Shown here in pieces: positions 15,055 to 22,074 of a stretch of 64,000 nt of DNA. The stretch covers positions 248,001 through 312,000 of the forward strand of contig CAWHZI010000004.1 in the NCBI GenBank assembly GCA_963833835.1, given 5' to 3'. The stretch comes from Bog-532 sp963833835. Its GTDB lineage: Bacteria; Actinomycetota; Actinomycetes; Streptosporangiales; Streptosporangiaceae. Position 1 is the stretch's first letter, and every line of letters starts with the position of its first letter. The notes beneath the pieces are model-generated. The model did no database searches. It was not told where the DNA came from and saw only the letters and a program-made list of their open reading frames with translations. The position numbers and the translations under genes are program-made.

Positions 15055-17457
15055 TCAGGAGCTGGCGGAGCAGGCGTAGAGGGCGCCGCCGGTGCCCGTG
15101 GCGGTGCTGGTGCCGCTGTAGTCGTTGGCCGGGACCGTGCTGCAGGTGTTCTCCACCCAGGACTCGATGGCCGAGACGGTGGAGCCGGACCGGCCACCGC
15201 CGAAGCCGCCGCCGGTGCCGGTGCCGGTGCCGTCGAGCAGGAAGAACCTCAGCTGGCCGGTCTTGACCAGCTGCTCGACGTGGGCCAGCGTCGGCTCGGG
15301 GACCGAGCCACTGAAGCCGCCCATCGGCATGACCTCCTGCCCAGTGGCCTCGATGTAGGGCGACGCTGTCTCCCAGGACGACACCGCGAACAGGTAGGAC
15401 GCACCGTCGCGGTGCGCGCTGACGTAGTCGTAGATCGCCTTCTCGCTGCTGGTCAGCGTGGTGGTAGCGCTGCCCTGGATACCGCCCGCGCCACCCGCGC
15501 CGCCGCCAAACGCCCCGGCACCGGCCCGGCCCGTCCTGGTCCCGCCCCGGCCGGTCCTCGGCCCGGTCCCGGTCCGGTCCCCGGAGCGGTCGGCGAAGTC
15601 GCGGAACGCGTCCTCGGCCGAGGCGTTGCCCGCCGCCGGGCCGCCGCCCGCGCCGAAGCCGCCCGCAGCGCTGGCCGGTCCCGCGGTGGCGTTGAACGAG
15701 CTGCCCGCGTACTTCGCGTCCAGCACCGAGCCGGCCCAGGCGGCCGGCGCGATCAGCATCGCGCCCACCCCGGCCGTGAGCCCGATGGTCATCAGCCGGG
15801 CCGTGGCCCGCCGGGTCAGCCGGACCGCGACCATGAGCCCGATCCCGATCACCGCGGCCACCACGATCACGATCCGCAGCCAGGGCAGGAAGCTGCCGTA
15901 GTCGCGCCACAGGAACAGCGCCCAGGCCGCTTCGGCCGCCACCGCGACCGGCAGCACCCAGCCGCGCGGGTCGCCCGACCGGAAGTAACGCCAGAACATC
16001 ACGATGCCGGCCGCGGACAGCGCGGCCAGCGGCGGGGCCAGCGAGGCCACGTAGGCGGTGTGCGGGATGCTGCTCATCTTGCTGAAGATCAGGCCGAACG
16101 TGAGCAGCCACACACCCCACATCACGAACCCGCCGCGTACCTGGTCGGTGCGCCGGGCCCGCCACGTCCACAGCAGCCCGAAGATCAGCGCCAGCGCGGC
16201 CAGCGGGTAGAGCCAGCCGACCTGCGGCCCGAACTCGCTGCCCAGCAGCTTGGTCCAGCCCTGCCCGAAGCCCGCCCGCCCGGCTCGGACGGCGTTGGGA
16301 GCGGCGAACCCACCCGTACCGCCACCGGCTCCACCGGTGCCGGTGGCCGGGGCGGCGGCGTTGCCGGCGCCAGCTCCCGCACCCGGGCCGGTGCCTGGCG
16401 CACCGCCAAAGCCGGTGCCGCTGCCGCCCGGGGCCGTCCCTCCCGGAGCTGTACCGGTGCCAGTCCCGCCCGGTGCCGCGCCGTTGACCGGTCCTTCCGG
16501 GCCGGCGGCAGCGGCACTCCGGCCGGCGCCCGCTCCGCCGCTCACGCCGGGGCCGCTGGTGACGGCGCCGGGGACGCTGATGCCGAAGCGTTCCAGGCCG
16601 TTGTAGCCGAAGACCATGGAGATGGCGCTGTTGTTGGTGGAGCCGTCCACATACGGACGGTCCTGGGCCGGGGTGAACGTGTACAGCGCGATCCACGACA
16701 GCGACACCGCCAGCATGACCACCGTGGCCACCCCGAGCTGGCCCAGACGGCGGCGGACCGGCACGGGCGCGGCCACCAGGTAGCCGATGGCCAGCGCGGG
16801 CAGCACCATCCAGGCCTGCAGCATCTTGGCCTGGAATCCCACGCCGACCCAGAATCCGGACCAGAGCAGCGAGCGCAGCCGCGCCTCCATCACCGCCCGC
16901 TGATAAGCGTCGGCCGCCAGCACCAGGCACATGGTCAGCAGGCCGTCTTCCATGCTGTGCCCGAACATGGACGCCGCGATCGGCGTCAGCGCGAAGATCC
17001 CCGCCGCCAGCAGGCCTGGCACGGGTCCCGCCCAGCGGCGCACGACGCGGTACATGGCCAGCGTGGCGATGACACCCTCGATGATCTGCGGCAGGGCCAG
17101 TGACCACGGGTGATAGCCGAAGATCCGGGCCGACAGGGCCTGGGGCGCGAACGAGCCCGCCAGCTTGTCGATGGTGATCGTGGCCTTCGGGTCCAGCGCG
17201 CCGTAGAAGAACGCCTTCCAGCTCACCGACATGCTCTTGACCGCGACCGAGTAGAACGGCGCCAGCCCGGCGTCAGCGATGTTCCAGGCGAACAGGAGCG
17301 CCGCCACCGCGGCGATGCCGAGCAGGGCCGGCCGGGCCCACGGTGGCTGTCCTGGCGGCGAGCGCCAAACCTGCCAGCGTGGATGGCCCGTCGCCGCCCC
17401 GGCCCCGGCGTCATAGACAGACGGGCTCAGCGGCGAATCCACGACGGTCGTGGACAA
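15055..17457 (-). CDS. GT39/ArnT-like membrane glycosyltransferase
   Basis: About 800 residues from TTG 17457, which has a perfect GGAGG five bases upstream. It is a multi-spanning protein with a PMT/ArnT-type N-terminal core: an early WNIADAG luminal loop, ITIDKLAG, then SMEDGLLTMCLVLAADAYQRA. The middle holds an unusually long Gly/Ala/Pro/Thr-rich extracellular insert (about nt 16270-16570). A soluble C-terminal domain resembles the YkcA/B-type tail. Such enzymes transfer sugars from polyprenyl phosphate to lipids, wall polymers or proteins outside the membrane. Donor and acceptor are unknown. Confidence 0.85.
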   Translation of the reverse strand: MSTTVVDSPLSPSVYDAGAGAATGHPRWQVWRSPPGQPPWARPALLGIAAVAALLFAWNIADAGLAPFYSVAVKSMSVSWKAFFYGALDPKATITIDKLAGSFAPQALSARIFGYHPWSLALPQIIEGVIATLAMYRVVRRWAGPVPGLLAAGIFALTPIAASMFGHSMEDGLLTMCLVLAADAYQRAVMEARLRSLLWSGFWVGVGFQAKMLQAWMVLPALAIGYLVAAPVPVRRRLGQLGVATVVMLAVSLSWIALYTFTPAQDRPYVDGSTNNSAISMVFGYNGLERFGISVPGAVTSGPGVSGGAGAGRSAAAAGPEGPVNGAAPGGTGTGTAPGGTAPGGSGTGFGGAPGTGPGAGAGAGNAAAPATGTGGAGGGTGGFAAPNAVRAGRAGFGQGWTKLLGSEFGPQVGWLYPLAALALIFGLLWTWRARRTDQVRGGFVMWGVWLLTFGLIFSKMSSIPHTAYVASLAPPLAALSAAGIVMFWRYFRSGDPRGWVLPVAVAAEAAWALFLWRDYGSFLPWLRIVIVVAAVIGIGLMVAVRLTRRATARLMTIGLTAGVGAMLIAPAAWAGSVLDAKYAGSSFNATAGPASAAGGFGAGGGPAAGNASAEDAFRDFADRSGDRTGTGPRTGRGGTRTGRAGAGAFGGGAGGAGGIQGSATTTLTSSEKAIYDYVSAHRDGASYLFAVSSWETASPYIEATGQEVMPMGGFSGSVPEPTLAHVEQLVKTGQLRFFLLDGTGTGTGGGFGGGRSGSTVSAIESWVENTCSTVPANDYSGTSTATGTGGALYACSASS

Positions 17458-17614
17458 GCGGGCCTCCAGGCGCTCGGGGACGGGTTCGACGCCCGCCGAG
17501 CGGCAGACGCGCGGGCCCATGACGATGGGTCCGCCGCTGAAGTCTGGCCGGCCCGCTTCAGGGTTCCCTCAGCGCAGCCTGAAAACGCGCAGGTTAAGAC
17601 GCCCTTCCCTATGA

Positions 17615-17682
17615 AAACCCTCTGCGCCTGAAACCCTCTGCGCCGGGAGCAACCAGGAAGCCGCCGGGAGTGACCGGGAAGC
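17615..17682. repeat. Short tandem repeats
   Basis: AAACCCTCTGCGCC occurs at 17615-17628 and again at 17631-17644. Directly after, a 21-bp imperfect unit starting CGCCGGGAG (17641-17661) is repeated at 17662-17682 with three changes. They fill the gap between the GT39 gene and the sugar ABC operon. Confidence 0.7.
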
Positions 17683-17684
17683 AG

Positions 17685-17719
17685 ACGAGGAGGTACCCGC
17701 CGTGCGGGTACCTCCTCGT
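17685..17719 (-). terminator. Strong hairpin terminator of the sugar ABC operon
   Basis: A perfect 16-bp stem (ACGAGGAGGTACCCGC with its complement) closes a 3-nt loop, 15 bp beyond the permease stop on the minus strand. No other transcript converges here, so it ends the xylose-type importer operon. Confidence 0.85.
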
Positions 17720-17733
17720 TGACTGCGGTTGGG

Positions 17734-19026
17734 TCAGCTCGTCTTGCCGCGCCGGGACAGCGCGTCGACGCTGACCGCGGCCAGCAGGACCAGCGAGGTG
17801 ACGATGTAGGTCGCCGCCGCGCTCGTCCCGAGCAGGGCCAGGCCGTTGGCGATCGCCGCCACCACCAGCCCACCGATCAGGGCGTTCAGCATCTTGCCGT
17901 GCCCGCCGAACAGGTGGGTACCGCCGATCACCGCCGCCGCCACGGCGAACAGCACCAGCTGGCCGCCGTTGGTGTCGGTGGAGATCGACCCCAGCCGGGA
18001 GGCCAGGATGATGCCCGCGATCGCCCCGGTCACCCCGGTCAGCACGAAGGCCGCGGTCCTCATCCGGTTGAGGTTCACGCCGGCCCGCCGCGCCGCCTCG
18101 GCGTTGCCGCCGATGGCGTAGATGTACCGGCCGAACCGGGTCCGCCCTAGCAGGAACGTCCAGATCCCCAGCACACCGAGCACGATGGGCGCCACCCAGG
18201 GCACCCCGCTCAGGGCCTGCAGGGCGGTGCCGCGGTTGGCGTTGCCGATCAGCACGACCACCACGCCCGCCACGGCCATGACCACGATCTTCAGCACGGT
18301 CACGCTGATCGGCGGGGTGACGAGTCCGGCCGCCCGGCGCTGCCGGTCGCGCATGAGCAGCACGGCCGCGGACAGCACCACGACCACGATCATCACGATC
18401 CACCCGGCGACGGGGCTGAGGTTGCCCTCGGTCAGGTCGCCGATGATCTTGTTGTTGATCGGGATGGACCCGCCCGGACCGTGGCCGCTGCGGGCGACCA
18501 GCACGATCATCAGGCCCTGCAGGCCCAGCAGGCCGGCCAGGGTCACGACGAACGATGGCAGCCCCAGCCTGGTGATCAGCAGGCCGAAGACCAGGCCGAT
18601 GAACGCCCCGGTGCCCAGCCCGAGGAGGATGGCGATCCACCACGGCAGGCTGAACACCGTCCATGCGGTGATGACCGCGGCCACGGCGCCGGTGAACCCG
18701 ACGGCCAGGTCGATCTCACCCAGCAGCAGGACGAACACTTCCGCCATGCCGAGGATGATGTAGGGCGCACCCTGGATCAGCAGGTTGACCAGGTTCCCCG
18801 GCGACAGGAACAGCGAGTTCCTGGCCTGGAAGTAGATCACGATCGCGACCAGGCCGATGACGACCGGGAGCGCGCCGCTCTCGCCGCTGCGGATCCGGCG
18901 GAGCTGAATCCGCAGGTACTCGCCCAGCGAGTTCGCGAGCACGTCGGGCGCGGCGGTGGCTACCTCGGCGGCATCGTCGCCGTGTTCGGCCGACTCGGGT
19001 GACGGCTGGTGAGTCTCGGTGCTCAC
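17734..19026 (-). CDS. Xylose/ribose-type ABC importer permease (XylH-like)
   Basis: 430 residues. A cytoplasmic acidic N-terminus is followed by about ten to eleven hydrophobic segments. The CUT2 permease signature EIDLAVGFTGAV and the block LGRTRFGRYIYAIGGNAEAARRAG (about residues 297-320) are clear, as is GLVVAAIANGL near the end. The length exceeds RbsC and matches XylH. It overlaps the ATPase gene by 4 nt. It forms the channel for the lipoprotein and ATPase encoded upstream and may also contact the ATPase domain fused to the nearby sensor kinase. Confidence 0.92.
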   Translation of the reverse strand: MSTETHQPSPESAEHGDDAAEVATAAPDVLANSLGEYLRIQLRRIRSGESGALPVVIGLVAIVIYFQARNSLFLSPGNLVNLLIQGAPYIILGMAEVFVLLLGEIDLAVGFTGAVAAVITAWTVFSLPWWIAILLGLGTGAFIGLVFGLLITRLGLPSFVVTLAGLLGLQGLMIVLVARSGHGPGGSIPINNKIIGDLTEGNLSPVAGWIVMIVVVVLSAAVLLMRDRQRRAAGLVTPPISVTVLKIVVMAVAGVVVVLIGNANRGTALQALSGVPWVAPIVLGVLGIWTFLLGRTRFGRYIYAIGGNAEAARRAGVNLNRMRTAAFVLTGVTGAIAGIILASRLGSISTDTNGGQLVLFAVAAAVIGGTHLFGGHGKMLNALIGGLVVAAIANGLALLGTSAAATYIVTSLVLLAAVSVDALSRRGKTS

Positions 19027-19916
19027 GATGCCTCCCCTGCGTGCTGCCCGGCCTGAACCTGATCGGCGGCGGGAGCATGGGTCCGGGCCGACCGGCCGGT
19101 GGTCATGAGCTCGACGATGGACGGCGTGTCGAGCTGCTCGACCGGGGCGACCGCGGCCATCCGGCCGAGGTAGAGCACCGCGATCCGGTCCGCGCTGTTC
19201 AGGACGTCGGTCAGGTTGTGCGAGATGACCAGGACCGCGATACCGCGGCTGGAGAGCGTGTCGATGAGGTCGAGCACGACCTTGGTCTGGGTCACGCCCA
19301 GGGCCGCGGTCGGCTCGTCCATGACCACCAGCTGGGCCTGCTGCATCACGGCCCGGGCCACCGCCACGGCCTGGCGCTGGCCACCGGACAGCGAGCCGAC
19401 CGGCTGGCGGATCGAGCGGACGGTCACCACCGACAGGTCGGCCAGGGTCTGCTTGGCCTGCAGCTCCATGCTGATCTCATCGAGCTGGAAGCGCTTCAGT
19501 TCCTCGCGGCCGAGGAACATGTTCTGCACGATGTCCAGGTTGTCGCACAGGGCGAGGTCCTGGTAGACGGTGGCGATCCCGAGGTCGGTAGCGGCCTTGG
19601 GGCTGTGCAGGTGGACCTGCCTGCCCTTCCAGAGGACCTGGCCCGCGTCGGGCTGCCAGATGCCCGAGATCGTCTTGATCAGGGTGGATTTCCCCGCGCC
19701 GTTGTCGCCGACGAGCGCGGTCACCTTGCCCGCGGGGATGGTCAGGTTGATATCGCTGAGCGCCCGGACGGGGCCGAAGTTCTTGCCGACGCCGCGTAGT
19801 TCGAGCAGCGGCGCGTCCTCGTTCGAGCGTCCAGCCGGATTAGTAGAAGCCGCAGGGGACGGCGCCCGGCCGCCATTGGCGGGCCGGGCGCCGTCGGCGG
19901 CGCTTGGTGTGGTCAC
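19023..19916 (-). CDS. Sugar ABC importer ATPase, single-domain (XylG/FrcA-like)
   Basis: About 297 residues from GTG 19916; the frame extends to 20003, but that would overlap the binding-protein gene by 50 nt. Walker A is GDNGAGKST, Q-loop VYQDLALCDNLD, signature LSGGQRQAV, Walker B VVMDEPTAALG, H-loop VISHNL. Classical XylG/RbsA proteins have two ATPase domains; this has one, as in FrcA-type systems. The sequence VYQDLALCDNLDI and the stretch around LSGGQRQ are close to the ATPase domain of the kinase at 22067-24598, so the two may be paralogs. Confidence 0.9.
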   Translation of the reverse strand: MTTPSAADGARPANGGRAPSPAASTNPAGRSNEDAPLLELRGVGKNFGPVRALSDINLTIPAGKVTALVGDNGAGKSTLIKTISGIWQPDAGQVLWKGRQVHLHSPKAATDLGIATVYQDLALCDNLDIVQNMFLGREELKRFQLDEISMELQAKQTLADLSVVTVRSIRQPVGSLSGGQRQAVAVARAVMQQAQLVVMDEPTAALGVTQTKVVLDLIDTLSSRGIAVLVISHNLTDVLNSADRIAVLYLGRMAAVAPVEQLDTPSIVELMTTGRSARTHAPAADQVQAGQHAGEAS

Positions 19917-19953
19917 CAAACACGTCCGATCTGGTGCCGATGATGGTTGATCA

Positions 19954-21180
19954 TCATGGCGTGATGTTGTTGGCCTTGCAGTCCGAAGCGTAGCTACCCG
20001 CACACAGCTGCTTGGCCGGGACGAACTGGTCCTTGATCACCGTGGAGTTCATGTTCGACGGGGTGACCCACTCCGGGACCAGCAGCACCGACGGAACGGC
20101 GACCTTTTCCTGCGTGTCCATGGTGCTGCCGTTGGCCAGGGCCGCCGGCGGCTTCTCCCCGGCGCGCAGGTACATGGCCAGCGCGGCCGCGGCCTGAGCC
20201 TCCAGGTAGATCGGCTTGTAGGCGGTACCGCACTGGTAACCGGCCAGGATGTTCTGCAGGCCGACCAGCGTCGCGTCCTGCCCGGTGACCGGGAAGGTCT
20301 TGGGCTTGACGCTCAGCGACTGCAGGTAGTGGATGATCGGCGCGGCGTTCTCGTCGTTCGGGACCAGCACCGCGTTGATGTTCTTGTGCGCGGTGTACTG
20401 CTGCTGGAACTCGGTCTCCGCCGTGGGCGGGTCCCAGGTGCCGGCGGCCGTGCCGACGTTCTTCCAGCCGCTGCTGAACTTCGACGCCAGCACGCCGTCG
20501 TAGCCCTGCGCGAACAGGGTGGCGTTGTTGTCGGTCGGGTCGCCCTTCATGACCAGCACGTTCGGGGTCTTGACGCCCCAGGCCGTCACGCAGCTCTCCA
20601 GGCCCTGGCCGATCAGCTTGCCGACCTGGACGTTGTTGAAGCTGACGTAGTAGGAGCGGCTACCGCCGAGGGTCAGCCGGTCGTAGTCGATCACCGCGAC
20701 GCCGTGCTGCTTGGCGTAGGACTCGATCTTGGAGCCGGTCCCGGCGTCGAGCGGGTCGACGACCAGGACGGTGGCGCCCTTGGTGATGTCTTCCTGGGCG
20801 TCGGTGAACTGGGTGGAGTCGCTGCCCTGTGCATTCTGCACGGAGAACTGCGACGAGGTCAGGCCGGCGGTGGACAGGGCCTTGGTCAGGTACGGTGCGT
20901 CGAATTCGGTGTACCGGGCCGACGAAACGGTGTCCGGCAGGATGACGCCGACGCTGCCCTTGCCCTTGGAGGCGAGCGGCTTCAGCTGCGTCATGGCCGA
21001 GAAGTCCCGGGTGAACGACGACGTGGAAATGCTCGGCGTGCTGCTTGAGCCGCCACTGGAAGCTGAGCTGCTGGCCGAAGGCGAGCTGCTGCCGCCGCCG
21101 CTGCTGCTGCATGCAGCCAGGGCAACACCGGCAGTCACCGCGAGCGCCGATGTCCAGCTGATTCTGGTAAACAAATTCAA
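19954..21180 (-). CDS. Sugar-binding lipoprotein (XylF-like, periplasmic-binding-protein I fold)
   Basis: 408 residues. The start is TTG 21180, preceded by GAGGTGATC, a nearly full anti-16S match. The lipobox is ALAAC with Cys 24, then a Ser/Gly linker. The type I binding-protein core shows VGVILPDTVSSARYTEFD, VLVVDPLDAGTGSKIE, VIDYDRLTLGGSRSYYVSFNN, and FPVTGQDATLVGLQNILAGYQ. These agree with XylF/ChvE-type proteins for pentoses or related monosaccharides. First gene of the importer cluster; 189 bp separate it from the response regulator gene upstream. Confidence 0.92.
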   Translation of the reverse strand: MNLFTRISWTSALAVTAGVALAACSSSGGGSSSPSASSSASSGGSSSTPSISTSSFTRDFSAMTQLKPLASKGKGSVGVILPDTVSSARYTEFDAPYLTKALSTAGLTSSQFSVQNAQGSDSTQFTDAQEDITKGATVLVVDPLDAGTGSKIESYAKQHGVAVIDYDRLTLGGSRSYYVSFNNVQVGKLIGQGLESCVTAWGVKTPNVLVMKGDPTDNNATLFAQGYDGVLASKFSSGWKNVGTAAGTWDPPTAETEFQQQYTAHKNINAVLVPNDENAAPIIHYLQSLSVKPKTFPVTGQDATLVGLQNILAGYQCGTAYKPIYLEAQAAAALAMYLRAGEKPPAALANGSTMDTQEKVAVPSVLLVPEWVTPSNMNSTVIKDQFVPAKQLCAGSYASDCKANNITP

Positions 21181-21294
21181 AAGATCACCTCGAGTGTTTT
21201 CTGGGCCGCAGAAGGAAGATGCGCGACCGTGCGTCCTTCCATGCGAGAACTACCGCGGCCTCAGCTTTTGACCGAAACCCTAGGCGTGACGGAA

Positions 21295-21310
21295 TTAACG
21301 GGGCCTTAAC
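21295..21310. promoter_or_regulatory. Candidate OmpR-type response regulator site
   Basis: TTAAC occurs at 21295-21299 and 21306-21310, a direct repeat with 11-bp periodicity, the layout OmpR/PhoB-family regulators bind. It is about 115 bp upstream of the XylF-like start codon, in the gap following the response regulator gene, and is a fit candidate for autogenous or operon-wide control. Based on pattern only. Confidence 0.45.
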
Positions 21311-21369
21311 ATCGCCGCCGCGTCGTAAAAATAGTGTGAACAGAGCGCTCGCAAAGCCCCTGGGGCGGT

Positions 21370-22074
21370 CTATTCCGGGGCGAATCGGTAGCCCGCACGT
21401 GGCTGAGTTAGGATGAGCGGCTCGCCGCCTTCGGTTTCCAGCTTGGCCCGCAGCCGCCGCACGTAAACGCGGACATACTCGGTCTCGGTCTCGTATCCGA
21501 GGCCCCAGACCCGGCGCAGCAGGTGCGCGTGGGTCAGCAGCTTGCCGCGGTTGGTGGCCAGCTCACGGAGCAGGGCGAACTCGGTCGGGGTCAGGTGCAC
21601 GGGCTGGCCCAGCCGGGTCACCTGCTGGCGGGCCAGGTCGATCATGATGTCGCCCGCGGAGATGACCGGGGTATGCGGCTCGGGCAACACCGCGGGGCGC
21701 GTCCGGCGCAGCGTGGCTGAGATCCGGGCCAGCAGCTCCTCGATGCTGAACGGTTTGGTCAGGTAGTCGTCGGCGCCCATGTTGAGCGCGGTCACCTTGT
21801 CCCGCTCGCCACCGCGGGCCGAGACCACGATGATGCCGACCAGCGAGCGCTCCCGGATCTGCCGGCAGAGCTCGAACCCGTCGGCTTCGGGCAGCATCAG
21901 GTCCAGCAGCACGATGTCCGGGTCCTCGGTTTCGAGCAGCTTGAGCACCCGCATGCCGTCCTGGGAGACCACCGTGTCGAACCCGCGCACGGCCAGGTTG
22001 GACCGGATCAGGTCGACGATGTTGGGGTCGTCCTCCACCACCAGGACGCGGGTGTTGGCGGTGGGGTCAGGCAT
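21370..22074 (-). CDS. OmpR/KdpE-family response regulator
   Basis: 234 residues. The receiver domain (1-125) has the acidic pair ED at 14-15, phosphoacceptor Asp 58 (VLLDLMLP), and Lys in the conserved TKPF. The C-terminal winged helix (about 135-230) ends with VRRLRAKLE and PRAGYRFAPE. Its start overlaps the end of the ABC-kinase fusion gene by 8 nt, so the two are cognate partners. It most likely controls the sugar importer genes that follow on the same strand. Confidence 0.95.
   Translation of the reverse strand: MPDPTANTRVLVVEDDPNIVDLIRSNLAVRGFDTVVSQDGMRVLKLLETEDPDIVLLDLMLPEADGFELCRQIRERSLVGIIVVSARGGERDKVTALNMGADDYLTKPFSIEELLARISATLRRTRPAVLPEPHTPVISAGDIMIDLARQQVTRLGQPVHLTPTEFALLRELATNRGKLLTHAHLLRRVWGLGYETETEYVRVYVRRLRAKLETEGGEPLILTQPRAGYRFAPE

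Noticed and set aside
15280..17103. Long plus-strand frame opposite the GT39 glycosyltransferase
   Set aside because: A codon-composition shadow of the real minus-strand gene, rich in Gly/Arg/Ala with no domain.
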